The notes: a model not told the origin generated them from the sequence alone. A stretch of 47,220 nucleotides of DNA from Pseudomonadota bacterium (GCA_018240325.1 JAFEFZ010000311.1:1-47220), one strand, 5' to 3'. Positions 10,389 through 19,414 are shown, counted from the first letter of the stretch. Translations and numbers: made by a program.

Positions 10389-11261
10389 GTGTCGAGACAG
10401 CACCCGATCATCGCCGTGACCGGCTCGTCCGGCGCCGGCACCACGACGGTGATGCAGAGTTTCCAGCACATCTTCCGCCGCGAAGGCCTGGCGGCGCAGA
10501 TCGTCGAAGGCGACTCGTTCCACCGCTTCGACCGCGCCGAGATGCGCGCGCGCATGAAGGAGGCCGAAGCGGGCGGCAACAAGCACTATTCGCACTTCGG
10601 CCCGTACTCGAACCTGCTCGAGGAGCTGGAGGCGCTGTTCCGCGGCTACGGCGCGAGCGGCCGCGGCCGCGTGCGCAAGTACGTGCACGACGAGCGCGAG
10701 GCGGCCGAGTACGGCGTCGCCCCGGGCTGCTTCACCGACTGGCAGGACATCGAGCCGGGCAGCGACCTGATGTTCTACGAAGGCCTGCACGGCGCCTACG
10801 TCGACGACCGGATCGACATCGCCGGCCACGTCGACCTGCTGGTCGGCGTGGTGCCGATCATCAACCTCGAGTGGATCCAGAAGCTGCACCGCGACAAGAA
10901 GCTGCGCGGCTACTCGCAGGAGGCGGTGGTCGACACCATCCTGCGGCGCATGCCCGACTACGTGAACCACATCTGCTCGCAGTTCACCCACACCCACGTC
11001 AACTTCCAGCGCGTGCCGGTGGTCGATACCTCCAACCCCTTCATCGCCCGCGACATCCCCAGCGCCGACGAGAGCCTGTGCGTGATCCGCTTCGCCGACC
11101 CGAAGGGCATCGACTTCCCGTACCTGCTGTCGATGCTCAGCGATTCGTGGATGACGCGGCCCAACAGCATCGTCTGCCCCGGCGGCAAGATGGGGCTGGC
11201 GATGCAGCTGATCTTCACGCCGATGATCCTGCGCCTGATGGACCTGAAGCGCCGCGGCTGA
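10389..11261 (+). CDS. cbbP: Phosphoribulokinase
   Basis: The product is a 290-residue bacterial (class I) phosphoribulokinase that makes ribulose-1,5-bisphosphate from ribulose-5-phosphate and ATP. The P-loop variant GSSGAGTT (12-19) is the usual one for this family. It is followed by EGDSFHRFDRAEM, the KHYSHFGPYSN segment, FYEGLHGAY with the catalytic acid region, and INLEWIQKLHRDK. The start is GTG, with GGAGGG at 10379-10384. The length is typical. It is the last gene of the cbb operon. The next gene, dnaE, is convergent, so the operon ends here without transketolase, GAPDH, PGK, aldolase or epimerase genes. Confidence 0.96.
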   Translation: MSRQHPIIAVTGSSGAGTTTVMQSFQHIFRREGLAAQIVEGDSFHRFDRAEMRARMKEAEAGGNKHYSHFGPYSNLLEELEALFRGYGASGRGRVRKYVHDEREAAEYGVAPGCFTDWQDIEPGSDLMFYEGLHGAYVDDRIDIAGHVDLLVGVVPIINLEWIQKLHRDKKLRGYSQEAVVDTILRRMPDYVNHICSQFTHTHVNFQRVPVVDTSNPFIARDIPSADESLCVIRFADPKGIDFPYLLSMLSDSWMTRPNSIVCPGGKMGLAMQLIFTPMILRLMDLKRRG

Positions 11262-11311
11262 CGCGCGCGCAGGCCGGGCCAGCAGCGACCGGCGCGCCCG
11301 GGCAGCCAGCC

Positions 11312-11365
11312 GGCGCAGCGGGCGCAGCGGGCGCAGCGGGCGCAGCGGGCGCAGCGGGCGCAGCG
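11312..11365. repeat. Six perfect copies of a 9-bp tandem repeat
   Basis: The unit GGCGCAGCG is repeated six times without change, in the 113-bp spacer between the convergent cbbP and dnaE stops. It is non-coding on both strands as annotated. The array is long enough to vary by slippage. No terminator hairpin with a T-run is visible in the spacer. Confidence 0.95.
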
Positions 11366-11374
11366 GCCGGCCGG

Positions 11375-14300
11375 CTACTGGTACACGACTTCGGCCTGCT
11401 CGTCCGCGGCGCAGCCGCGCCACAGCGCCAGTGCCTCGTCGCTGGGCCAGAAGCGCGCGTCGTCGCCCAGGTCGAGGTCGGCGCTGGCGCCTTCGCGCTC
11501 CAGGTGCAGCCGCACCGCCAGGCCCTGCGGCGACTCGCCCGGCGCAGCGGGCTGGCGGCGCGCGGGCCAGCGCTTCAGCACCTCGTCCAGCGGCGGCGGA
11601 TGGCCGTTCAGCAGCACCCGCAGCCAGCGGCCGAAGCGCGCGCGCGCGCCCGCCAGGTCCCACAGCTGCTGCACGTTCAGGCGCAGGCCGCCGTTGAAGC
11701 GGTCGAGTTGCACGCGGCCCTGCACGATCAGCAGCGCGTCTTCGTGCAGCAGGTCGCGGTGCGCGTCGATCAGCTCGTCGCCGACCACCGCCTCGATCGG
11801 CCCGCTGCCGTCGTCCAGCACGAAGATCAGCGCGCGGCCGCGCGCGCCGTTGACCAGCCGCGGCGCGCCCGCGATGCCGGCCACCCGCTGCGGCTCGCGC
11901 GAATCCTGCAGCGCGGCGATCGGGGTCGCGCCGATGCGGCGCACTTCGTCGGCATGCTGGTCGAACAGATGGCCCGACAGGTGAAAGCCGATCGCCGTCT
12001 TCTCCTGCGTCAGCCGCTCGCGCAGATCCCACGGCGCGGCCGCCACCAGCGCCGGCTCGTGGGTGGAAGCGGCGTGCGACACCTCGCCGTCGTGGCCGAA
12101 GTCGAACAGCCCGGCCTGCAGCGCGTGCGCCGCCTGGGCGTCGGCCCAGTCGAAGGCCAGGCCCACGCTGGCCAGCAGTGGCGCGCGCGCATCCGCGCCT
12201 TCGGCACGCGCGCCCGAAGGCGCAGCCGGCCCGGCGCGGCCGGCGTGCAGCGCGTCGAAGGCGCCGGCCTTGACCAGCGCCTCGACCACGCGCTTGTTCA
12301 CGCGCTGGCGGTCCACCCGCGCGCAGAAGTCGAACAGGCTGCGGAACGGCCCGCTGCCGGTGCCTTCGTGCTCGCCGGTGCCGTCGCGCGCGGCCGCGAT
12401 CGCCTCGATCGCCGCCTGGCCGGTGCCCTTGATCGCGCCCAGGCCGTAGCGCACGCAGTCGTCGGCCACCGGCTCGAAGCGCCACACGCCGCGGTTGATG
12501 TCGGGCGGCTCGAAGCGGATGCCGAACTGCTTCGCGTCGTCGAGCAGCACGCGCAGCTTGTCGGTGTCGTCCATCTCCACCGTCATGTTGGCGGCGTAGA
12601 ACTCGGCCGCGCAGTGCACCTTGACCCAGGCGGTGTGGTACGCGAGCACCGAGTACGCGGCGGCATGGCTCTTGTTGAAGCCGTAGCCGGCGAACTTCTC
12701 CATCAGGTCGAAGACCTCGTCGGCCTTGGCCTCGGCGATGCCCTGCGCCATCGCACCGGCGCGGAACTTCACGCGCTCCTTGGCCATCTCCTCGGGCTTC
12801 TTCTTGCCCATCGCGCGGCGCAGCAGGTCGGCGCCGCCGAGCGAATAGCCGCCCAGGATCTGCGCGGCCTGCATCACCTGCTCCTGGTACACGAAGATGC
12901 CGTAGGTCTCGGCCAGCACGGCCTCGAGCAGCGGGTGCGGGTAGGCCACCGGCTCGCGCCCGTTCTTGCGCGCGCAGAAGCTCGGGATGTTCTCCATCGG
13001 CCCCGGGCGGAACATCGCGTTCAGCGCGATCAGGTCCTCGATGCGCGTGGGCCGGGCTTCGCGCAGCATGTTCTGCATGCCGCGGCTTTCGAACTGGAAC
13101 ACCGCCTCGGTCTGCGCCTGCGCGAACAGCCGGTAGACCCGCGGGTCGTCCAGCGGCAGCGCGTCGTAGTCGAAGCCGCTCAGCTCGGGCCGGCGTGCGC
13201 GGATGAATTCCTTCGCCAGCTCGAGGATCGTCAGCGTCGCCAGCCCCAGGAAGTCGAACTTGACCAGGCCGATCGCCTCGACGTCGTCCTTGTCGAACTG
13301 GCTGACCGCGCTGCTGCTGCCCGGCTGCTGGTACAGCGGGCAGAAGTCGGTGATTTTCCCCGGTGCGATCAGCACGCCGCCGGCGTGCATGCCGACGTTG
13401 CGCACCAGGCCCTCGACGCGCGCGGCCAGCGCCAGCAGCTCCGCCACCTCTTCCTCGGCCGCCTCGCGCACCTCGAGCTCGGGCGCTTCCTTGCGCGCGT
13501 AGATCAGGCCGGGGTCGGGCTTGTCGGGCACGCGCGCCAGCGTGACCGTCTTGCCCGGCGGCGCCGGCACCAGCTTGGCGATCGCATCGACCTGGCCGTA
13601 GCCCATGCCGAGCACGCGGCCCACGTCGCGCAGTGCCGCCTTGGCCGCCATCGTGCCGAAGGTGGCGATCTGGCTGACCGCGTCGCGGCCGTACTTGGCC
13701 TTGACGTAGTCGATCACGCGCTCGCGGTTGGCCTGGCAGAAGTCGATGTCGAAGTCGGGCATCGACACCCGCTCGGGGTTCAGGAAGCGCTCGAACAGCA
13801 GGCCGTACTGCAGCGGGTCGAGCCCGGTGATCGACAGCGCCCAGGCCACCAGCGAGCCCGCGCCCGAGCCGCGCCCCGGGCCCACCGGGCAGCCGTTGGC
13901 CAGCGCCCACTGGATGAAGTCGCCGACGATCAGGAAGTAGCCGGGGAAGCCCATCTCCAGGATCGTCGCGATCTCGAAGTCGAGCCGCTCGGCATAGCGC
14001 GGCCGCTCGCGCTCGCGCTCGGCGGCGTCGGGGAAGCGCGCCCGCAACCGCTGCTCGAGCCCGTGTTGCGCCACCTGGCGGAAGTACTGCTCGAGCGTCA
14101 GCCCCTCGGGCACCGGGAACTGCGGCAGCTGCGCCTTGCCCAGCTCGAGCACCAGGTTGCAGCGGCGCGCGATCTGCACGCTGTTGGCCAGTGCCGACGG
14201 CACGTCGGCGAACAGCGCCTGCATCTCGGCTGCGGTCTTGAAGTGCTGCTCGTCGGTGAAACGCTTGATCCGCCGCGGGTTGGCCAGCGTCTCGCCCTCG

Positions 14301-14950
14301 GCGATGCACACCCGCGCCTCGTGCGCCTCGAAGTCGTCGCGCTGCAGGAACTGCACCGGATGCGTGGCCACCACCGGCAGCTGCAGCCGCGCGGCCAGCG
14401 CCACCGCGCGCCTGACATGCGGCTCGTGCACGGGTGCGCCGGCGCGCTGCAGCTCCAGGTAGAAGCGGCCGTCGAAGCAGGCCGCCAGGCGGCGCGCCAG
14501 GGCCTCGGCGCGCGCGCCGTCGCCGCCCAGCAGCGCCTGCCCGACCGCGCCGGCGTCGGCACCCGACAGCGCGATCAGCCCGCCGTTGAGCGCGTCGAGC
14601 CACGCCCACTTGATCCACGCCTGGGTGCGCTGCACGTTGGCGGTCCAGCCGCGCGTCAGCAGCTCGCACAGGTTCAGGTAGCCGCGCCGGTCCTGCGCCA
14701 GCACCAGCAGCCGGCTCGGGTGCTTGTCGGTGCCTTCGGGCTCGAGCCACAGGTCGGCACCGATGATCGGCTTGACGCCCTGGTCGCGGCAGGCCTTGTA
14801 GAACTGCACCGCGCCGAACAGGTTGTTCAGGTCGGTCAGCGCGAGCGCCGGCTGGCCGTCGGCGCGCGCCGCGCGCGCCGCCTCGGCGATGCGCAGCGTG
14901 CCGTCGACCACCGAGAACTCGCTGTGCAGCCGCAGATGGACGAAGGCCAT
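11375..14950 (-). CDS. dnaE: DNA polymerase III alpha subunit
   Basis: The product is the 1191-residue replicative polymerase subunit DnaE. The PHP domain starts at once (FVHLRLHSEFSVVDG). The polymerase domain carries PDFDIDF with Asp401 and Asp403, the same numbers as in E. coli. Further blocks include GRGSGAGSLVAWAL, KYGRDAVSQIATFGTMAAKAA, GVLIAPGKI, FRPGPMENIP and YQEQVMQAAQILGGY. The C-terminal part holds a helix-hairpin-helix and the OB-fold (RVAGIAGAPRLV). The ATG at 14950 begins the conserved MAFVHLR. There is no Shine-Dalgarno sequence; a TACAAT hexamer (14961-14956) lies five bases before the ATG, so the mRNA could be leaderless. It is convergent with cbbP. Confidence 0.97.
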   Translation of the reverse strand: MAFVHLRLHSEFSVVDGTLRIAEAARAARADGQPALALTDLNNLFGAVQFYKACRDQGVKPIIGADLWLEPEGTDKHPSRLLVLAQDRRGYLNLCELLTRGWTANVQRTQAWIKWAWLDALNGGLIALSGADAGAVGQALLGGDGARAEALARRLAACFDGRFYLELQRAGAPVHEPHVRRAVALAARLQLPVVATHPVQFLQRDDFEAHEARVCIAEGETLANPRRIKRFTDEQHFKTAAEMQALFADVPSALANSVQIARRCNLVLELGKAQLPQFPVPEGLTLEQYFRQVAQHGLEQRLRARFPDAAERERERPRYAERLDFEIATILEMGFPGYFLIVGDFIQWALANGCPVGPGRGSGAGSLVAWALSITGLDPLQYGLLFERFLNPERVSMPDFDIDFCQANRERVIDYVKAKYGRDAVSQIATFGTMAAKAALRDVGRVLGMGYGQVDAIAKLVPAPPGKTVTLARVPDKPDPGLIYARKEAPELEVREAAEEEVAELLALAARVEGLVRNVGMHAGGVLIAPGKITDFCPLYQQPGSSSAVSQFDKDDVEAIGLVKFDFLGLATLTILELAKEFIRARRPELSGFDYDALPLDDPRVYRLFAQAQTEAVFQFESRGMQNMLREARPTRIEDLIALNAMFRPGPMENIPSFCARKNGREPVAYPHPLLEAVLAETYGIFVYQEQVMQAAQILGGYSLGGADLLRRAMGKKKPEEMAKERVKFRAGAMAQGIAEAKADEVFDLMEKFAGYGFNKSHAAAYSVLAYHTAWVKVHCAAEFYAANMTVEMDDTDKLRVLLDDAKQFGIRFEPPDINRGVWRFEPVADDCVRYGLGAIKGTGQAAIEAIAAARDGTGEHEGTGSGPFRSLFDFCARVDRQRVNKRVVEALVKAGAFDALHAGRAGPAAPSGARAEGADARAPLLASVGLAFDWADAQAAHALQAGLFDFGHDGEVSHAASTHEPALVAAAPWDLRERLTQEKTAIGFHLSGHLFDQHADEVRRIGATPIAALQDSREPQRVAGIAGAPRLVNGARGRALIFVLDDGSGPIEAVVGDELIDAHRDLLHEDALLIVQGRVQLDRFNGGLRLNVQQLWDLAGARARFGRWLRVLLNGHPPPLDEVLKRWPARRQPAAPGESPQGLAVRLHLEREGASADLDLGDDARFWPSDEALALWRGCAADEQAEVVYQ

Positions 14951-15019
14951 GAGGCATTGTAGGCAGCGGCCCCGCGCGCCCCGGCTCGCCCGTGCCCGGG
15001 CAGGCTCCAGAATCGGCGC

Positions 15020-16009
15020 GTGACCGCGGCGCATGCCTCCACCCCCGCGCCCGCGCGCGCGGCCCCCGCGTTGACGGCGCTGGCGCTCAAGCTCGCCGGC
15101 GCGCTGCTGTTCCTGACGGCGCTGGCGATGTGGATGTCGCGCGCGCCCGACTGGCCGGTGGAGTCGCTGGTCGCACGCTGGGCGCCGCCGCCGTCGCAGT
15201 TCATCGACCTCGACGGCCAGCTCGTGCACCTGCGCGACGAAGGCCCGCGCGCCGACCCCGAGCCGCTGGTGCTGCTGCACGGCAGCGCCGGCAGCCTGCA
15301 CACCTGGGAAGGCTGGGCGCGCGCGCTGCGCGCCCGGCACCGCGTGATCACGCTGGACCTGCCCGGCTTCGGCCTGACCGGCGCGCGCACCGACGCCGAC
15401 TACCGCATCGACGCCGATGCCCGCTTCGTGCTCGCGCTGCTCGACCGGCTCGGCGTGCAGCGCTTCGTGCCCGGCGGCAACGGGCTCGGCGGCGAGGTCG
15501 CGGCGCGCATCGCGCGGCTGGCGCCCGAGCGCGCGGCCGGGTTGATCTTGGTGGCGCCGGCCGGCCTGGCCGGCGAACCGGCGCCGGCCCGGCTGGGTGC
15601 GATCGCCGCGCGCCTGCCGCTGCTGCCGCAACTGTTCGAGACCGTGCTGCCGCGCCCGCTGGTCGTGGCCGGGCTGCAGTACGCCTACGGCGACCCGGGC
15701 AGGATCGACGACGCGGTGGTCGACCGCTATTGGCAGCTGATGCTGCGCGACGGCAACCGCCGCGCGCTGGCGCAGCGCCTGGCGCAGGAAGAGCATGCCA
15801 CCGAGGCCGCGCGCATCGGCACGCCGGGGATGCCGACGCTGATCCTGTGGGGCGGGCGCGACCGGCTGATCGCGCCCGATGCGGGGCGCCGCCTGGCGGC
15901 GCAGATCGCGGGCAGCCGGCTCGTCGTCTTCGACGATCTCGGCCACCTGCCGCAGGAGGAAGACCCGGCGCGCAGCGCCGCTGCGGCGGCGGCCTTCCTG
16001 GCGCGCTGA
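15020..16009 (+). CDS. Membrane-anchored alpha/beta-hydrolase fold protein, nucleophile Ser replaced by Gly
   Basis: The product is a 329-residue protein with an N-terminal hydrophobic segment (about 17-40) that likely anchors it in the membrane, then an alpha/beta-hydrolase fold. The oxyanion strand is LVLLHGSAGS (83-92). The nucleophile elbow reads GGNGLGG (152-158), with Gly155 where relatives have the catalytic Ser of GNSLGG. The acid (LWGGRD, Asp281) and the base (DDLGHLP, His309) remain. By family it would be an esterase or meta-cleavage-type hydrolase, but without the nucleophile this activity is not expected; it may be a pseudoenzyme or use another mechanism. The start is GTG at 15020. 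The stop directly abuts the convergent doxX stop. No substrate is suggested. Confidence 0.75.
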   Translation: MTAAHASTPAPARAAPALTALALKLAGALLFLTALAMWMSRAPDWPVESLVARWAPPPSQFIDLDGQLVHLRDEGPRADPEPLVLLHGSAGSLHTWEGWARALRARHRVITLDLPGFGLTGARTDADYRIDADARFVLALLDRLGVQRFVPGGNGLGGEVAARIARLAPERAAGLILVAPAGLAGEPAPARLGAIAARLPLLPQLFETVLPRPLVVAGLQYAYGDPGRIDDAVVDRYWQLMLRDGNRRALAQRLAQEEHATEAARIGTPGMPTLILWGGRDRLIAPDAGRRLAAQIAGSRLVVFDDLGHLPQEEDPARSAAAAAAFLAR

Positions 16010-16417
16010 TCAGGCCGCGGCCGGGCGGCGTGCGTCCAGGCTGGCGCCGCCGGCGCCGAAGCCCACGAGCAGCAGCAGCCCGCCGGCAACCGCCAGGTTC
16101 TTCATGAACAGCAGCTGCTGGACCATCTGCTGCTCGGCCGGCGCGGCCCAGTAGGCGTGGAAGATCAGGCTCGCCAGCAGCGTGAACAGCGCCAGCGCGA
16201 GCGCAGCGACGCGTACCCGCCAGCCGATCACCAGCGCCACGCCGGCGCCCAGCTCGAGCGCCGCCGTCAGCACCGCCAGCACCATCGGCAGCGGCAGCCC
16301 CTTGCTGGCGATGTAGCCGGCGGTGCCGGCCAGGCCGGCGAACTTGGACACGCCGCCGAGGATGAACATCAGCGCCAGCAGGATGCGGGCGGCGAGGGCA
16401 ACGAGGTTTTGGGACAT
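16010..16417 (-). CDS. DoxX family inner-membrane protein
   Basis: The product is a 135-residue membrane protein of four predicted helices with the DoxX-family pattern: ARILLALMFILGGVSKFAG at the start, a second helix pair around LELGAGVALVIGWRVR, and a C-terminal LLFMKNLAVAGGLLLLV. DoxX proteins are associated with quinone or thiol redox and stress; the exact reaction is not known for most. The ATG at 16417 has AAAGGAAA about eight bases upstream. An open frame continues upstream through a tandem repeat that would add a Pro-Phe-Val repeat, but the Shine-Dalgarno sequence favours 16417. It lies downstream of the pirin gene on the same strand, so a pirin-doxX operon is likely. Confidence 0.85.
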   Translation of the reverse strand: MSQNLVALAARILLALMFILGGVSKFAGLAGTAGYIASKGLPLPMVLAVLTAALELGAGVALVIGWRVRVAALALALFTLLASLIFHAYWAAPAEQQMVQQLLFMKNLAVAGGLLLLVGFGAGGASLDARRPAAA

Positions 16418-16447
16418 GACGGGGTTTCCTTTCGGGGAGATGAAGGT

Positions 16448-16483
16448 TGGAACGAAGGGTGGAACGAAGGGTGGAACGAAGGG
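16448..16483. repeat. Three perfect 12-bp tandem repeats upstream of doxX
   Basis: TGGAACGAAGGG is repeated three times (16448-16459, 16460-16471, 16472-16483), with a partial unit on the right. It lies in the 161-bp spacer between the pirin gene and doxX. On the transcribed strand it reads CCCTTCGTTCCA three times, about 30 bases before the doxX start codon. Confidence 0.95.
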
Positions 16484-16578
16484 TGGGAAGGGGGATGGCG
16501 GTCGGGCACGCACGCAGGCCGTCGGCACGCGCCTCGGGCGCGGCCCGCGCAGCAGGCAGCGCCGTGGCCGCGCGCCGC

Positions 16579-17286
16579 TCAGCGCGCGAGGTCGAAGACC
16601 AGCACTTCGGCGTCGCGGCCGCCGTCCAGGTGCAGTTGCGTCTCGCCGTCGAGCCGGGCCGCGTCGCCGGCCTCGAGCGCGTGGCCGTTGACGCGCAGCG
16701 CGCCGCGCGCCACGTGCACATAGGCGAGGCGGCGCGGATCCAGATCGAGGCCGGCGGATTCGGCGCCGTCGAACAGCCCGGCACGGACTACCGCGTCGGC
16801 GTGGATCGTCAGTGCGCCGTCGCGGCCGTCTTCGGCGGCGATCAGCCGCAGCCGGCCGCGCTTGGCGTCATCGCTGAAATGCCGTTGCTCGTAGCCGGGC
16901 TCGATGCCGCGCCGGCGTGGCTCGATCCAGATCTGCAGGAAGTGGGTGACGGCGTCGGCCGCGTGGTTGAACTCACTGTGCAGCACGCCGCGCCCGGCGC
17001 TCATGCGCTGCACGTCGCCGGCACGGATCACGCCGGCGCGGCCGCGGCCGGTGTTGTCCTGGTGTGCGAGCGCACCGTCGAGCACGTAGCTGAGGATCTC
17101 CATGTCGCGGTGGCCGTGCGTGCCGAAGCCGCCGCCTGGGGCGATGCGGTCTTCGTTGATCACGCGCAGGTTGCCGAAGCCCATGTGCGCGGGGTCGTGG
17201 TAGTCGGCGAAGGAGAAGCTGTGGCGGCTGTCGAGCCAGCCGTGGTCGGCGTGGCCGCGGTCGGCCGAAAGGCGCAGGGTGATCAT
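16579..17286 (-). CDS. Pirin family protein (YhhW-like bicupin)
   Basis: The product is a 235-residue bicupin. The N-terminal cupin keeps the metal ligands of the YhhW pirins: THGHRDMEILSYV (His57, His59) and LHSEFNH (His103, Glu105). The second cupin (about 140-235) lacks a metal set. E. coli YhhW has quercetinase activity in vitro; the physiological substrate is unknown. The start is ATG at 17286. The divergent LysR gene and the downstream doxX form a common pirin/DoxX/LysR neighbourhood, so the gene is probably controlled by that regulator through the site in the spacer. Confidence 0.92.
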   Translation of the reverse strand: MITLRLSADRGHADHGWLDSRHSFSFADYHDPAHMGFGNLRVINEDRIAPGGGFGTHGHRDMEILSYVLDGALAHQDNTGRGRAGVIRAGDVQRMSAGRGVLHSEFNHAADAVTHFLQIWIEPRRRGIEPGYEQRHFSDDAKRGRLRLIAAEDGRDGALTIHADAVVRAGLFDGAESAGLDLDPRRLAYVHVARGALRVNGHALEAGDAARLDGETQLHLDGGRDAEVLVFDLAR

Positions 17287-17375
17287 GGGCAGGCGGGTCG
17301 CAACGGCATGCTGGGATGCCCGTCACTGTAGGCGCGCACCGGCGCCGGCGGGCCCGGCCGGCTTGCAGCGCAGCG

Positions 17376-17390
17376 TTCAAATAAGATGAA
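17376..17390. promoter_or_regulatory. LysR-type box between the pirin gene and the lysR gene
   Basis: TTCA-N7-TGAA is a perfect dyad containing T-N11-A (T377 and A389), the classical LysR binding pattern. It lies 24 bp before the regulator ATG in an AT-rich patch of the 128-bp divergent spacer. It overlaps TAAGAT (17382-17387), a possible -10 of the regulator, which fits autorepression. It is read by eye. Confidence 0.5.
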
Positions 17391-17414
17391 GCGCCCTGCC
17401 CGCCCCGAGCCTCG

Positions 17415-18407
17415 ATGCCGATGCCCAACGCCCACCAGGTGCTGACCCCCGACGCGCTCGCGATGATCGACGCGATCGCACGCACCGGCAGCTTCGCCGC
17501 GGCCGCGCGCGAGCTCGGCAAGGTGCCGTCGGCGCTGACCTACAGCGTGCGCCAGCTCGAGGAGGCGCTCGACGTGCTGCTGTTCGACCGGCGCTCGCGC
17601 CAGGCCAAGTTCACCGCCGCCGGGCAGGAGCTGCTCGGCGAGGGCCGCCGGCTGCTGGCCGAGACCGCGGCGGTGGCCAACCGGGTCAAGCGCGTGGCCG
17701 CCGGCTGGGAGACGCAGCTGAGCATCGCCGTGGACGACGTGATCTCGCGGCCGACGCTGCTCGAGCTGTGCGAGGCCTTCTTCGCGCTCGACCCGCAGGG
17801 CAAGGCCGGCGCTGCGGCCGGCGGCGGCCCGGGCACGCGGCTGCGGCTGGCCACCGAGGTGCTGGCCGGCACCTGGGAGGCGCTGGTCAGCGGCCGCGCC
17901 GACCTGGCGATCGGCGTCGGCCTGCACAGCCCGCCGGCGGGCGTGGCGGTCGAGCCGCTGGGCGAGCTGCGGCTGGTGTTCGCGGTCGCACCGCACCACC
18001 CGCTGGCCGAAGCGCCCGAGCCGCTCGGCGAAGTCGAGCTGCTGCGCTGGCGCGCGGTGGCGGTGGCCGATTCGGCGCAGCGGCTGGCGCCGATCACCGT
18101 GAACCTGCTGCCGGGGCAGGACGTGCTGACGGTGGCGTCGATGGCCGACAAGATCGACGCGCTGCAGCGCGGGCTGGGTTGCGGCTTCCTGCCCGAGCCG
18201 ATGGCACGCGCGGCGCTGCGCAGCGGCCGCCTGGTGGCGCGGCGCACGCAGCGCGCGGCCGGCGGCATCCGGCTCGGCTACGCGTGGCGCTGCGGCAGCG
18301 GCCGCCAGCGCGCGGCGCTGGGGCTGGCGCTGCAGTGGTGGCTGGGGCAGCTCGCCAGCCCCGCGACCCGCGTGGCGCTGCTCGAGCGCCACGGCACGAC
18401 CGGGTGA
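17415..18407 (+). CDS. LysR family transcriptional regulator
   Basis: The product is a 330-residue LysR regulator. The winged helix-turn-helix covers about residues 8-70 ([22 protein letters not shown], then [22 protein letters not shown]). The effector domain has an insertion-like Gly/Ala-rich stretch near residue 135 ([12 protein letters not shown]). ATGs at 17415 and 17421 are both possible; neither has a clear Shine-Dalgarno sequence. It is divergent from pirin-doxX and likely controls them. The effector is not recognisable. The next gene, gluQRS, is on the same strand but 88 bp away and unrelated in function. Confidence 0.92.
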   Translation: MPMPNAHQVLTPDALAMIDAIARTGSFAAAARELGKVPSALTYSVRQLEEALDVLLFDRRSRQAKFTAAGQELLGEGRRLLAETAAVANRVKRVAAGWETQLSIAVDDVISRPTLLELCEAFFALDPQGKAGAAAGGGPGTRLRLATEVLAGTWEALVSGRADLAIGVGLHSPPAGVAVEPLGELRLVFAVAPHHPLAEAPEPLGEVELLRWRAVAVADSAQRLAPITVNLLPGQDVLTVASMADKIDALQRGLGCGFLPEPMARAALRSGRLVARRTQRAAGGIRLGYAWRCGSGRQRAALGLALQWWLGQLASPATRVALLERHGTTG

Positions 18408-18495
18408 GCACGCCGCGCCGCCGCCGAAGCGCTTGCGCCGCGGCCATGCCTTGCATGCCGGCCGCTTCGGCGCGTGCGGCACACAGGGCAGCCCG

Positions 18496-19395
18496 ATGAC
18501 CGCCGCCGTCGTCGGCCGCTTCGCACCGTCGCCGACCGGGCCGCTGCACGCCGGCTCGCTGGTCGCGGCGCTGGCGAGCTGGCTCGATGCGCGCGCGCTG
18601 CACGGCCGCTGGCTGCTGCGCATCGAGGACGTCGATGCGCCGCGCTGCCTGCCCGGCATGGACCGCGTGATCGTGCAGCAGCTGGCCGCGCTCGGCCTGT
18701 TGAGCGACGAGCCGCCGCTGCGGCAATCGACGCGCGGCGCAGCCTACCGGGCGGCGCTGGAGCGGCTGCTGGCCGCCGGCCTGGCCTACCCCTGCGGCTG
18801 CACCCGCCGCGACATCGAGCGCACGCTCGCCGCGGCCGGCCGGCCGCGCACGCGCTTCGAAGCCGCGGTCTACCCCGGCACCTGCCGCACCGGGTTGCAC
18901 GGGCGCGCGCCGCGCGCGATCCGGCTGCGCACCTGCCGCCAGGGCGCAGGCGGCGACATCGTGATCGACTGGCACGACCGCCGCCTGGGCGCGCAGCAGC
19001 AGAACGTCACGCGCGCAGTCGGCGACTTCGTGCTGAAGCGCGCCGACGGCCTGTGGGCCTACCAGCTGGCGGTGGTCGTCGACGACGCCGCGCAGGGCGT
19101 CACCCACGTGGTGCGCGGCGAGGACCTGGCCGACAACACGCCGCGCCAGATCCTGCTGCAACGCGCGCTCGCTCTGCCCACGCCCTTCTACCTGCACACG
19201 CCGCTGGTGCTGGGGCGCGACGGCCACAAGCTGTCCAAGCAGAACGGCGCCGCGCCGCTGGACCTGGCCGAACCGGTGCGCGCGCTCCAGGCCGCGGCCG
19301 CGGTGCTGGGCCTGCCGCCGATCGCGGCACCCACGCCGGCAGCGTGGCTGCAGCAGGCGGTGCCCGCGTGGGCTGGCATCATGCGCGGCCCGTGA
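18496..19395 (+). CDS. gluQRS: Glutamyl-Q tRNA(Asp) synthetase
   Basis: The product is a 299-residue truncated GluRS paralogue that activates glutamate and transfers it to the queuosine base at position 34 of tRNA(Asp). The Rossmann fold opens with [20 protein letters not shown], holding the HIGH-like HAGS. The zinc site is formed by [11 protein letters not shown] and YPGTC, and the KMSKS-like loop is HKLSKQNGA. The anticodon-binding half of GluRS is absent, as expected. The ATG at 18496 is chosen because it begins the conserved [10 protein letters not shown]. It implies that this organism makes queuosine. Confidence 0.95.
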   Translation: MTAAVVGRFAPSPTGPLHAGSLVAALASWLDARALHGRWLLRIEDVDAPRCLPGMDRVIVQQLAALGLLSDEPPLRQSTRGAAYRAALERLLAAGLAYPCGCTRRDIERTLAAAGRPRTRFEAAVYPGTCRTGLHGRAPRAIRLRTCRQGAGGDIVIDWHDRRLGAQQQNVTRAVGDFVLKRADGLWAYQLAVVVDDAAQGVTHVVRGEDLADNTPRQILLQRALALPTPFYLHTPLVLGRDGHKLSKQNGAAPLDLAEPVRALQAAAAVLGLPPIAAPTPAAWLQQAVPAWAGIMRGP

Positions 19396-19414
19396 ACTGC
19401 CCAGGAGCCCTTCG

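Noticed and set aside
10871-14962. A 1363-codon open frame on the + strand running through most of the cbbP end and all of dnaE
   Set aside because: It is antisense to dnaE, whose polymerase motifs are unmistakable. The translation is Ala/Arg/Gln/His-rich with no domain, as expected for a shadow frame in very GC-rich DNA.
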